From the NCBI GenBank assembly GCA_036267355.1, contig DATAWG010000088.1, forward strand, positions 1 to 64,000: DNA of 64,000 nucleotides. The letters run 5' to 3'. The position numbers were made by a program, and so were the translations under genes. Each line of letters begins with the position of its first letter. Within the stretch, counting starts at the first letter, position 1. Under the pieces are notes generated by a model that was given only the letters and a program-made list of their open reading frames with translations, was not told the origin of the DNA and searched no databases. This DNA comes from Pirellulales bacterium. GTDB lineage: Bacteria > Planctomycetota > Planctomycetia > Pirellulales > DATAWG01. Positions 25,477 to 34,022 of this stretch are shown here, one piece after another.

Positions 25477-25933
25477 CGTTTCCCGTATGCCACTGGCTCT
25501 GCCAGTGTGTGTGAAACGACGTCGGCAAGAGCAGCACTGGCAGAGCCAGCGGCCCGCGGCGCGGAACGAACGGCGTTGGGATTCGCGGCCCGGTGAAAGT
25601 TTTTGCGTAGCCCAGGCCTTCAGGCCTGGGGATCGCGAGGAAACGAGAGAATGTTTTCAGCCCGCTTCAGCGGGCTTACCGACAGGCTGGCTTTAGCCGC
25701 CTGGAACTGCCGGTGGCTAAAGCCGCGGAAAAGATAAAGCCCCGTGAACGGAGCTGGCAACAGAATCGTTGATTCGCCTGTCGTCCCAGGCATGAATGCC
25801 TGGGCAAGGGAAAAACGGCCGTGCGGAAAAAGCGTTAGCGCGGGACGAACCGTGTGCCACTGGCTCTGCCAGTGAGTGTGCGGCAGCAATGGCAGAGCCA
25901 GTGGCACACGGAAGAAACTAGGAGCGAACGACT
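25477..25933. repeat. Gap with GCCACTGGCTCTGCCAGTG repeats and composite hairpin element copy 2
   Basis: GCCACTGGCTCTGCCAGTG begins at 25489 and its inverted partner GCAGCACTGGCAGAGCCAG at about 25530. A four-hairpin composite element like that at 21369 occupies 25608-25765. CCCAGGCATGAATGCCTGGG lies at about 25785-25804, and a second GCCACTGGCTCTGCCAGTG / ATGGCAGAGCCAGTGGCAC pair at 25857-25907. The last pair ends about 12 bp before the nuoJ Shine-Dalgarno. Confidence 0.8.
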
Positions 25934-26737
25934 TTGAACCCGATCCAATGGACCGTCGCGATTGCGACGCTGCTGGTTGCGCTGGCGATGTGGCTTATGC
26001 TGCCGCGGGCCAGCGCCGGATTCGCCGGCCGGGCCATCGGCGCGGTGCTCGGCATCGTCGCGCTCGGGCTGTTCGCCTCGCTCTGCGTGCGGATTGGCGG
26101 CTGGCCGACACAGGTGCTGTTTTGGATTCTCGCAGGCGTGACGCTTATCGCCGCCGGCGCCGCGGTGACGCTCCGCAGCCCCGTCTATTGCGCCGTCTGG
26201 TTCGCGCTCTCGCTGTTGGGCACGGCCGGGCTGTTTCTGTTTCAAGGCGCGCAGTTTCTCGCCGCCGCGACGATCATCGTCTACGCCGGGGCGATCCTGG
26301 TCACGTTTCTGTTCGTGCTCATGCTGGCTCAATCCACCGGCCGGGCTTATTACGACCGCGTCTGCTGGGAGCCGCTGGTTTCAGCCGTGACCGGCGCAGT
26401 GCTCGTCGGCATTCTGACGATGGCGCTGGTGAACATCGATTTCAAATCGACGCCAATCCCCGACGACGCGGCCCTGCGGCAAAACATCCTGTCGCTCGAC
26501 CACGTCGCCCATCTTGGCCAAGAACTGTTCAGCCGTTATCTCGTGGCCGTCGAAGTCGCCGGAACATTGCTCTTGGCCGCCCTGGTGGGCACGATCGCCA
26601 TGGTCGGCCACGAGCGGCCGCCCACCGAAGAAGACCGCCGCCGCGAGCAAAAGCGCCAAAGCCCGCGCGAATCGTCGGGCAATGGCCGCGGTTCCCGGCC
26701 GCACGGCGCCGACCACAAGGAGCCGGTCCATGGATGA
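25934..26737 (+). CDS. nuoJ: NADH-quinone oxidoreductase subunit J
   Basis: A 267-residue membrane subunit with five helices. The core segment PVYCAVWFALSLLGTAGLF, FQGAQFLAAATIIVYAGAIL and VTFLFVLMLAQ is the NuoJ signature with the pi-bulge helix 3. The start is TTG at 25934, supported by GGAG nine bases upstream. The C-terminus adds a hydrophilic, charged tail (REQKRQSPRESSGNGRGS). The stop overlaps the start of nuoK by 8 bp. Confidence 0.92.
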   Translation: MNPIQWTVAIATLLVALAMWLMLPRASAGFAGRAIGAVLGIVALGLFASLCVRIGGWPTQVLFWILAGVTLIAAGAAVTLRSPVYCAVWFALSLLGTAGLFLFQGAQFLAAATIIVYAGAILVTFLFVLMLAQSTGRAYYDRVCWEPLVSAVTGAVLVGILTMALVNIDFKSTPIPDDAALRQNILSLDHVAHLGQELFSRYLVAVEVAGTLLLAALVGTIAMVGHERPPTEEDRRREQKRQSPRESSGNGRGSRPHGADHKEPVHG

Positions 26738-27173
26738 AGCGGCTTTGCTCTATCAATCGCTGCTCGTGGGAGCGCTGTTGTTCGGCATCGGCATGATCGG
26801 TTTCTTGAGCCGGCGGAACATGATCGTGATGTTCCTCGCCGCCGAGATGATGTTGCAAGGCGTGTCGGTGAGCCTCGTGGCCTGGGGCCGGTATCACGAC
26901 GATTGGGGCGGCCAGATCGTGGTGATCTTTAGTCTCACCGTCGCCGCCTGCGAGGCAGCAATCGCCTTGGCTCTGGTGCTGATGCTCTACCATCGCAACG
27001 GCAAATTGGATGTCGACGCCTGGCACGACATCCGCGAGAGCAACCTGCCACCGTTTATCGACACGGAATTGCCCGAGGTGCGCACGCCGTCGCCGGTGTG
27101 GCCCCATTTGGTCCCCTCCGGCATCAAGCCCACGACCGACGAAGAAGACATTTCCCACCGCCACCATGTTTGA
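26730..27173 (+). CDS. nuoK: NADH-quinone oxidoreductase subunit K
   Basis: A 147-residue antiporter-like small membrane subunit. Helix motifs GIGMIGFLSRRNMIVMFLAA, EMMLQGVSVSLVAWG and VAACEAAIALALVLMLYHR carry the two essential buried Glu. Beyond residue 100, where most NuoK end, there is a soluble tail of about 45 residues (LPPFIDTELPEVRTPSPVWP) seen in other planctomycete-like NuoK only as far as I recall. The ATG lies within the end of nuoJ, after AAGGAG. Confidence 0.93.
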   Translation: MDEAALLYQSLLVGALLFGIGMIGFLSRRNMIVMFLAAEMMLQGVSVSLVAWGRYHDDWGGQIVVIFSLTVAACEAAIALALVLMLYHRNGKLDVDAWHDIRESNLPPFIDTELPEVRTPSPVWPHLVPSGIKPTTDEEDISHRHHV

Positions 27174-27262
27174 CCTGCTTTCGCACGAAGCCCGAGCCCG
27201 CAGCGCCGGCGAGGACATACACAAATTGGCCCAAAGCAACGGCGAGCGCATGCAAACACAAA

Positions 27263-27430
27263 CCCGAAGCGTTAGCGAGGACGGCCCCGCAACACCGCCG
27301 AGCACACTAGCCCGAAGCGTTAGCGAGGACGGCCCCGCAACACCGCTGAGCACACTAGCCCGAAGCGTTAGCGAGGACGGCCCCGCAACACCGCCGAGCG
27401 CACTAGCCCGAAGCGTTAGCGAGGACGGTC
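27263..27430. repeat. 48-bp tandem repeat between nuoK and nuoL
   Basis: CCCGAAGCGTTAGCGAGGAC starts at 27263, 27311, 27359 and 27407, an exact 48-bp period (three full units and a partial fourth) joined by CCCCGCAACACCGC(C/T)GAGC. The inverted form CCTCGCTAACGCTTCGGGCT follows at 27461. The rest of the 340-bp gap (27174-27262) shows nothing. Confidence 0.95.
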
Positions 27431-27513
27431 GATGCTCGCAGCGTCCATCGGCGGTTCATCCCTCGCTAACGCTTCGGGCTTGTGTTTCCCGAATTCAATC
27501 CCCGAATTGATCC

Positions 27514-29736
27514 ATGACTGAAACGCTGTTGATTCTGATTCCGGCGTTGCCGCTTGCGGCGGCGGTGCTGACGGGTTGCCTCGGGCCGTGGCTGAAATCG
27601 CGCAGCCATTGGCCGGTGGTGATCGCGCTGGTGGTGGCGTTTCTCGCCAGCCTGATGCTATTGAAAGAGGTGAATTCCGACGCCGAATATTCCGCCCGCA
27701 CCAATCCCGGCGCGATCGGATACGAAAAGACGTACACGCTTTGGACGTGGGCCAATGTGCATGACGCATATCCGGCGCAGGTTTCGCCCGGCTCGCCCGC
27801 CGCTCGCGAAATGCCCGGCTCGGAAGCCGCGATTCCGACCGATCGCGCGGCCATGCCGGCCGCCGGCCAATCGCCGAGCTTTTCGATTGGCGTAACGCTG
27901 CGGGCCGATGCGCTCACGTCGATGATGCTCTCGATGGTGACGTTCATCTCCTCGCTCGTGGCCATCTATTCGATCGGCTACATGCACGGCGATCGCGGCT
28001 ATTGGCGGTTCTTCAGCTACATCGGCCTGTTTGTATTCTCGATGACGATGCTCGTGTCGGTGAGCAATTTCGTGCTGCTGTATGTATTTTGGGAAGCGGT
28101 CGGCTTGTGCAGTTATCTGCTGATCGGTTTTTGGTATGAAAAGCCATCGGCCGTGGCGGCGGGGAAAAAAGCGTTTCTGGTGAACCGCATCGGCGACTTC
28201 GGTTTTGGCTTGGGGCTGTTTCTGATTTGGACCACCTACGGCACGCTCGATTTCCACGACACGGTGCCGCCGGTGATGCTAGAAATACAAAACGGCGGAG
28301 GGATTGAGCCGGCACATGTCGCGCGGGAGATTGCAGAGTTCGATTCCACGCACCAGCCCGGCGTGTTGGGTCAAATTCGGCTCTCGGTTCCCAATGGCGG
28401 CGGTTATGTCGGCGGCGCAGTTGGCACGGCAATTTGCTTGCTGCTCTTGGCCGGCGCTTGCGGCAAAAGCGCGCAGTTTCCGCTGTACGTCTGGCTTCCC
28501 GATGCGATGGAAGGCCCGACGCCCGTCAGCGCGTTGATCCACGCGGCCACGATGGTCACCGCCGGCGTGTATATGATTGCGCGCTGTACGCCGCTGTTTT
28601 TTGCCGCCCCGCAAGCGCAGCATGCCGTCGCGCTCATCGGCTGCTTCACGGCCCTCTTGGCCGCGCTGATCGCGCTGACACAAACCGATCTGAAACGCGT
28701 GTTGGCGTATTCCACGGTCAGCCAGCTCGGCTACATGTTCTTAAGTCTCGGCATCGGTTGGCTGCCGGGCATTATTTTCGGCATGTTCCATTTGTTTACG
28801 CATGCGTTTTTCAAGGCCCTGCTGTTCCTTGGGGCCGGCAGCGTGATGCATAGCATGGGGGGCGTGATCGACATGCGAAAATTCGGCGGACTGCGAAAGC
28901 TCATGCCGATCACGTGTATCACGTTTCTCGCCGGCTGCCTGGCCTTGGCCGGCGTCTGGCCGTTTGCCGGCTTCTGGAGCAAAGACGGAATCCTGGCGAC
29001 CACGCTCGAGCGCGGGCAGGCGGGCGGCTCGTCCGGCGTGTTCGGCATTCATGGGCTGACCGAGGGCGGATTTTTCACCACGCTCTATTGGGTCGGCCTG
29101 GCGACCGCGCTGCTCACGGCGTTCTACACGTTCCGCGCGTTCTTCTGGACATTTTGCGGGCCGGAAAAAATTCCCGAGGAAGCCGGCCATCATGCCCACG
29201 AATCGCCCCGCACGATGACTGTTCCGCTAATGGTCCTGGCCGTTTGCGCGACGATCGTCGGCTTTATGTTCCTGTCGAGCTTCGAGGAATTCTTGAAGCT
29301 CGCTCCGTCGCTGGCGTGGCATGCGATCCCGGCCGGCGAGGTCAGTGAAACGATCCACACCCGCGTCGGGGTGACAAGCACGCTCGTGGCTCTCTTGGGC
29401 ATCGGCGTGGCGGCATTTTTGTATCTGGGCGACCGCAAGCACGTCGATGCGCTGACACGGATTTTCCGGCTGGGCTACGAACTTTCCTACGGCAAGTTTT
29501 TCGTCGATCCGCTCTACGATTGGCTGATTGTCAGGCCGCTGCACGTCGTGGCCTGGATTTGCAATTTCGTCGATCGCTGGCTGATCGACGGACTGGTGAA
29601 CCTGTTCGGCGCGATCCCGCCGCTGTTCGGCGCCGCGCTGCGCTCGTTGCAAAACGGCGTGGTGCAGTTCTATGCGATGGCGATGATCCTCGGCCTGCTG
29701 GTGCTGATCGGCACGCTGATCCCCTGGCCGAAGTGA
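27514..29736 (+). CDS. nuoL: NADH-quinone oxidoreductase subunit L
   Basis: A 740-residue proton-pumping antiporter-like subunit with the long lateral helix at its C-terminus. Motifs: LLYVFWEAVGLCSYLLIGFW (pump Glu), KAFLVNRIGDFGFGLGLFL, CGKSAQFPLYVWLPDAMEGP, TPVSALIHAATMVTAGVYM (pump Lys/His) and DLKRVLAYSTVSQLGYMFLS. An unusual 60-residue Ala/Pro-rich loop (about residues 60-125, with SPGSPAAREMPGSEAA) separates helices 1 and 2, and a further insert follows FHDTVPPVM. Both should be periplasmic. Confidence 0.96.
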   Translation: MTETLLILIPALPLAAAVLTGCLGPWLKSRSHWPVVIALVVAFLASLMLLKEVNSDAEYSARTNPGAIGYEKTYTLWTWANVHDAYPAQVSPGSPAAREMPGSEAAIPTDRAAMPAAGQSPSFSIGVTLRADALTSMMLSMVTFISSLVAIYSIGYMHGDRGYWRFFSYIGLFVFSMTMLVSVSNFVLLYVFWEAVGLCSYLLIGFWYEKPSAVAAGKKAFLVNRIGDFGFGLGLFLIWTTYGTLDFHDTVPPVMLEIQNGGGIEPAHVAREIAEFDSTHQPGVLGQIRLSVPNGGGYVGGAVGTAICLLLLAGACGKSAQFPLYVWLPDAMEGPTPVSALIHAATMVTAGVYMIARCTPLFFAAPQAQHAVALIGCFTALLAALIALTQTDLKRVLAYSTVSQLGYMFLSLGIGWLPGIIFGMFHLFTHAFFKALLFLGAGSVMHSMGGVIDMRKFGGLRKLMPITCITFLAGCLALAGVWPFAGFWSKDGILATTLERGQAGGSSGVFGIHGLTEGGFFTTLYWVGLATALLTAFYTFRAFFWTFCGPEKIPEEAGHHAHESPRTMTVPLMVLAVCATIVGFMFLSSFEEFLKLAPSLAWHAIPAGEVSETIHTRVGVTSTLVALLGIGVAAFLYLGDRKHVDALTRIFRLGYELSYGKFFVDPLYDWLIVRPLHVVAWICNFVDRWLIDGLVNLFGAIPPLFGAALRSLQNGVVQFYAMAMILGLLVLIGTLIPWPK

Positions 29737-29760
29737 GGGGGCAATGAAGAGCGACAATTG

Positions 29761-29845
29761 TAGCAGGCACACTCCGTGTGCCGTCGGCGCTCCGCGACGC
29801 GCTGCGCACAGAGCAGCCCAGGCGGCACACGGAGCGTGCCTGCTA
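29761..29845. repeat. TAGCAGGCACACTCCGTGTGCC hairpin between nuoL and nuoM
   Basis: TAGCAGGCACACTCCGTGTG (from 29761) pairs with CACACGGAGCGTGCCTGCTA (to 29845), arms of about 22 bp with one mismatch and a 40-bp loop. Same family as the block between nuoD and nuoE. Confidence 0.85.
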
Positions 29846-29911
29846 CGTTATCCGGCGGCGGACGTGCAAGTGGCGATGTAGTTTATGTCTTAGCTGAAAT
29901 TCGAATCTCAA

Positions 29912-31771
29912 ATGTCAAATCTGCTGCTGATTACGATCGGTTTTCCGCTTATCGGCGTGGCGCTCGCGGCGCTCGCGGCCCATTGGGGACGCGACGCGGT
30001 GCGGCAAAGCGCGCTGATGACATCCCTGATCACGCTCGTGCTGGCGATCGTCGTCGTGGCCCATTATCCGTTCGGAGCCGCGGCCGGCAGTTCGTCGATC
30101 CCCTATGCCGCCAGCAATCTGGCCTGGCTGGGGCAAGATGCGTCGCTGCACGGCATCAATATCCATTTCAGCGTCGGTTTAGATGGATTGAGCGTGTGGC
30201 TTTTCGGGCTGGCGGCGCTGCTGACATTTTGTGCCGTGCTGGTGAGTTGGGATTCGATCTCGGATCGGCCGGCTGGGTTTTATGGGCTGCTCTTATTGTT
30301 GGAAACCGGCATGCTCGGCGTGTTCGCGGCGGGCGACATCATCTTGTTCTACGTGTTCTTCGAATTCACGCTGATTCCGCTCTTTTTTCTGATCGGCATC
30401 TGGGGCAGCGAAGAGCGGCGCTACGCGGCCACGAAGTTTTTCCTGTTCACGTTTGCCGGCAGCGTGCTGACGTTTCTCGGCTTGTTGACGATCGTGCTTT
30501 GGCAATCCATGTCGTCGCACAAGCTGACGTTTTCGATCGCGCAGCTCACCGTCGCATTGGCTCACAATCCGTTGCCGAACGACGCGGCCCACGGCTACTT
30601 GCAGATGCTCGTGTTCCTGGCGCTATTTGCCGGCTTTGCGATCAAGGTGCCGCTGTTTCCGCTCCATACATGGCTGCCGCTGGCCCACACACAAGCTCCC
30701 GCGGCGGGCAGCGTGCTGTTGGCGGGCGTGCTGTTGAAAATCGGCAGCTATGGCTTCTTGCGGTTCAGCATGCCGATGCTGCCGGCGGCAACGGCCATTT
30801 GCGTGCCGTGGCTGTTGTGGCTGGCGGTGATCGGCATTCTTTATGGGGCCCTATTGGCCCTGGCGCAGAAAGACATCAAGCGGCTCGTGGCCTGTTCGAG
30901 CGTCAGCCACATGGGCTTTTGCATGCTCGGCATCTTCGCGCTCAATCCCCTCGGGCTGCAAGGGGGCGTGTTGCAGATGATCAACCACGGCATTTCCACC
31001 GGGGCGCTCTTCGCCCTGGTGGGAATGCTCTACGACCGCTACCACACGCGCAATATCGCCGACTACGGCGGCATCGCTCGCAAATTGCCGCGGTTCGCAT
31101 TTTTCCTGGTTCTGTTTACGCTTTCGAGCATCGGTCTGCCGGGCACCAACGGCTTTGCCGGCGAATTCCTGATCCTCGCCGGCATGTTCCAGCGCGGCTG
31201 GTCGCAATCCCCCGCCGGCCTGAATTGGGAACTGCTGACGATCGCCGTCCTGGCCGTGCTGGGCGTCGTGCTCGGAGCGTGGTATATGTTGTGGCTCGTG
31301 CAGCGCGTGTTGTTCGGGCCGTTGCGAGAGCCTCAGCCGCATGCCGCCACAGAATCCGCCAGTGGGCACGAATCGCCCGCCGCCGCGCATCAAGTCGTTC
31401 CTGCGCATCATGCTCCGATCCGCGATTTGAACTTCCGCGAAATGCTGACGCTCGCGCCGCTGGTGGTATTCGTGTTTTGGATCGGCTTGGTTCCGAACAG
31501 ATTTTTGCAGCCGATCGCCCCGGCCGTCGATCCATTGGCCGCCCCGATCGACGCCGCTTTCCAAGCGCACTACGCCGCCGCATCGCCGAGCCCGCAACCA
31601 TCCTCGCTTGCGCTGCGGGCTAACATTGGCGACACACTAGCCCGAAGCGTTAGCGAAGACCGCCCCGCAACATCGCGAACAAACTTCAGCGGCCCCTCGA
31701 GCCACGACAGTACATTAGTCGGCCTCGTCCCTAGCCCCTCGTCCCTCGCCCCTCGCCCCTCCACCCCATGA
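29912..31771 (+). CDS. nuoM: NADH-quinone oxidoreductase subunit M with repeat-derived C-terminal tail
   Basis: A 619-residue antiporter-like proton pump of complex I. Motifs: FHFSVGLDGLS-like INIHFSVGLDGLSVW, FYVFFEFTLIPLFFLIGIWG (pump Glu), AIKVPLFPLHTWLPLAHTQA, PAAGSVLLAGVLLKIGSYGF and KDIKRLVACSSVSHMGFCML. After the last helix (PLVVFVFWIGLVPNRFLQPI) an extra tail of about 65 residues includes LARSVSEDRPATSR and SSLALRAN, which are translations of the local CTCGCTAACG intergenic repeat in the two orientations. Its stop overlaps the nuoN start by 4 bp. Confidence 0.95.
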   Translation: MSNLLLITIGFPLIGVALAALAAHWGRDAVRQSALMTSLITLVLAIVVVAHYPFGAAAGSSSIPYAASNLAWLGQDASLHGINIHFSVGLDGLSVWLFGLAALLTFCAVLVSWDSISDRPAGFYGLLLLLETGMLGVFAAGDIILFYVFFEFTLIPLFFLIGIWGSEERRYAATKFFLFTFAGSVLTFLGLLTIVLWQSMSSHKLTFSIAQLTVALAHNPLPNDAAHGYLQMLVFLALFAGFAIKVPLFPLHTWLPLAHTQAPAAGSVLLAGVLLKIGSYGFLRFSMPMLPAATAICVPWLLWLAVIGILYGALLALAQKDIKRLVACSSVSHMGFCMLGIFALNPLGLQGGVLQMINHGISTGALFALVGMLYDRYHTRNIADYGGIARKLPRFAFFLVLFTLSSIGLPGTNGFAGEFLILAGMFQRGWSQSPAGLNWELLTIAVLAVLGVVLGAWYMLWLVQRVLFGPLREPQPHAATESASGHESPAAAHQVVPAHHAPIRDLNFREMLTLAPLVVFVFWIGLVPNRFLQPIAPAVDPLAAPIDAAFQAHYAAASPSPQPSSLALRANIGDTLARSVSEDRPATSRTNFSGPSSHDSTLVGLVPSPSSLAPRPSTP

Positions 31772-33447
31772 CCGACGCGACGACGATTTATCTCCTGCTG
31801 CCCGAGATCGTGCTGATCGGGGCGGCGACGATCATTTATCTGGCGGGCGCGTTTGTGCCGCGCCATTTCATGCCGCATGCCGCGGCCGTGTTCGCCATCC
31901 TGCTGGCCGGCCTGGTGCTACTGGGGCAAGACTTGCATGCCCATGCGGAGTTGTTGGCTTCGGCGCCGCGGGCCTGGATCAGCGGCCCGCTCGCAATCGA
32001 TCTGTTGGGGCAGATTTGCCTGTGGGGCATTCTGCTATTCGCGTTGCTGTTGGTCATGCTGTCGGCGAATTCGCCCAGCGTGCGGCCGGCCGCCGAATAT
32101 GTCGGCTCGCTGCTGCTGCTTGTGGCCGGGTTGATGATCGTCGCCGTGGCCTACGATCTGGTGCTGCTGTTCGTGGGGCTGGAATTGATTTCGATTCCCA
32201 CCTACATCTTGCTCTATCTGGGGCGCCGCGATCCATACGGCCAGGAAGCGACGACGAAATACTTTTTCTTGAGCATCCTTTCCTCGGCGCTGCTGTTGTA
32301 TGGATTCAGTTTTCTTTACGGCGCCGCAGGCACCACGCGGCTTGATGGGCTGTTGCACGTTTTGCAGATCGCGCCGTCGGGGGCGCATGTTGGGCCGGGC
32401 GTCGCGCTGGCCCCGATTGCCGTGCTGCTCGTTTTTGCGGGCCTCGGCTTCCGCATGACGTGCGTGCCGCTGCACTTCTATGCTCCCGACGTTTATCAAG
32501 GCACGAGCAACGCCAATGCCGGCTTGCTTTCCACGCTGCCGAAGATCGCCGGACTGCTGGTGCTCGTGCGGATCGTATACGCTTCGATGCCGGGCCTCGA
32601 GACGTTGGGATGGAAAGTGGCGATGGTGATGGCCGTGGCCACGATGACGCTGGGAAATCTCGTCGCGCTGTGGCAAAGCGACGTTCGCCGGCTGCTGGCG
32701 TATTCGTCGATCGCGCACGGCGGCTATATCTTGATCGGCGTTGCCACGGGGCTTGGGTATTACGACATCGTCGCTCGCCATCAGAACCTGCATCTGCCGG
32801 CCCCGGAGGTTCCGCTGCAAGGCATCGGCGCCTCGTTTTTCTATCTGGCCGTGTATTGCCTTTCGACGATCGGAGCGTTCGCGGCGCTCAAGTATCTCGG
32901 CGGCCGCGACAAGCAAGTCGATTCGCTGGACGAACTTGGCGGGCTGGGCCGATCGCGGCCGCTGCCGGCGCTGGCCCTGGCGGTGTCGATGTTCAGTCTG
33001 GCGGGCATTCCGCCCTTGGCTGGTTTCTGGGGCAAGCTGACGCTCTTCAGCACCGCGCTTGGTGTCGATTCGGCGCCCACTGCGGGCGATACGGCGCCGC
33101 TGCGACCCTGGTTCGTCGGCCTGGCCGTGGTCGGCGTGATCAATGCCGCGATCGCGATGGCCTATTATCTGCGCGTCGTGGGAGTCATGTATTTCCGCTC
33201 GGGCCCGGAGGGGAAATCGAGCCCCGTCAAAGCGGAGGGGGGCGCCGGAGCATGGTGGGCGATGATCGCCTGCACCCTGCTGGTGCTGGGCGTCGGCGTT
33301 TATCCCGGCCCGCTGATCACGCTGACGAACCGCGCTGCCGAAGCAATCCGCGTCGCGCAACCGGTCGACGAAGATCGCCCCGACATGGGGCAGGCCGTTG
33401 ACCAGACTCACACGCCGCCGCCTAACCGCGTCTCGCTACAGAAATAG
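31768..33447 (+). CDS. nuoN: NADH-quinone oxidoreductase subunit N
   Basis: A 559-residue antiporter-like proton pump, last gene of the complex I operon. Motifs: LLFVGLELISIPTYILLYL (pump Glu), EATTKYFFLSILSSALLLYG, FRMTCVPLHFYAPDVYQGTS and DVRRLLAYSSIAHGGYILIG, and FSLAGIPPLAGFWGKLTLFS. It starts inside the nuoM stop (ATGA), so the two are translationally coupled. The segment just before the start is a CCCCTCGTCCCTCGCC low-complexity tract that belongs to nuoM's tail. No terminator is evident after it. Confidence 0.96.
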   Translation: MTDATTIYLLLPEIVLIGAATIIYLAGAFVPRHFMPHAAAVFAILLAGLVLLGQDLHAHAELLASAPRAWISGPLAIDLLGQICLWGILLFALLLVMLSANSPSVRPAAEYVGSLLLLVAGLMIVAVAYDLVLLFVGLELISIPTYILLYLGRRDPYGQEATTKYFFLSILSSALLLYGFSFLYGAAGTTRLDGLLHVLQIAPSGAHVGPGVALAPIAVLLVFAGLGFRMTCVPLHFYAPDVYQGTSNANAGLLSTLPKIAGLLVLVRIVYASMPGLETLGWKVAMVMAVATMTLGNLVALWQSDVRRLLAYSSIAHGGYILIGVATGLGYYDIVARHQNLHLPAPEVPLQGIGASFFYLAVYCLSTIGAFAALKYLGGRDKQVDSLDELGGLGRSRPLPALALAVSMFSLAGIPPLAGFWGKLTLFSTALGVDSAPTAGDTAPLRPWFVGLAVVGVINAAIAMAYYLRVVGVMYFRSGPEGKSSPVKAEGGAGAWWAMIACTLLVLGVGVYPGPLITLTNRAAEAIRVAQPVDEDRPDMGQAVDQTHTPPPNRVSLQK

Positions 33448-33512
33448 ACAGCGCCGGCCATCGCCAACTCGGCGTTCGCAAGCATTGGCGTCTTAGCTGT
33501 GCTCGCTTACCT

Positions 33513-33615
33513 CTGTTCGGCCGAAAAACAACTTCTCTACAGACCCCTCTCCCCTTGGGGGGGAGGGCAGCATGAGGAGTTCGAAAAGCGGAAGCTATTT
33601 TTCGGCCGAGCCTTA
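33513..33615. repeat. MITE-like element, copy C (near complete)
   Basis: Left end GTTCGGCCGAAAAACAACTT, interior CCTCTCCCCTTGGGGGGGAG, right end TATTTTTCGGCCGAGCCTTA. It lies 65 bp after the nuoN stop and has both terminal inverted repeats, slightly decayed on the left. Confidence 0.75.
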
Positions 33616-34022
33616 GCGTTGTACGGCATGGCACCCCGTCAGTCGCTTTGGCCGCCTCACCGGCCATTCGCCATAATCTTTCGAAGAAATCCCGTCGCCG
33701 CGGGCTGCCCCGCCCGGGGCGACGGTCGCATTCGGCTGGCCATCGCAAGGGTCGCGCCAGACCCGCTCGGCGGCAAATCGCGGCGTCAAGAAGGTGCGAA
33801 CCCTTGCGGCACACGTGTGCCGCAAAATCCTGGCGCCGATGCTTACCGCCCTGCAGCGGCCAGCCGTCAACCGCGGTAGTTTATTCGATGCCGGTGACAG
33901 CGTATTGTCACCGGCAAAAACGATCGGCCGAAATTTCTGTTGGAAGATTCCGATCCGAAGCAAGGAATCATGAAATACGCGAAAGACGCGAATACGAAGC
34001 AGGCGGACCACGCCTGACACGA
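33616..34022. other. Gap between convergent nuoN and the efflux pair
   Basis: I see no credible gene, repeat or terminator in these 400 bp apart from GGTGACAGCGTATTGTCACC (33890-33909), a compact palindrome TGACAG...TTGTCA that could be a weak hairpin. Confidence 0.4.

Noticed and set aside
27263-27430. Possible CRISPR array with 48-bp period
   Set aside because: Linkers between the shared 20-mers are almost identical in all units, so this is a minisatellite.
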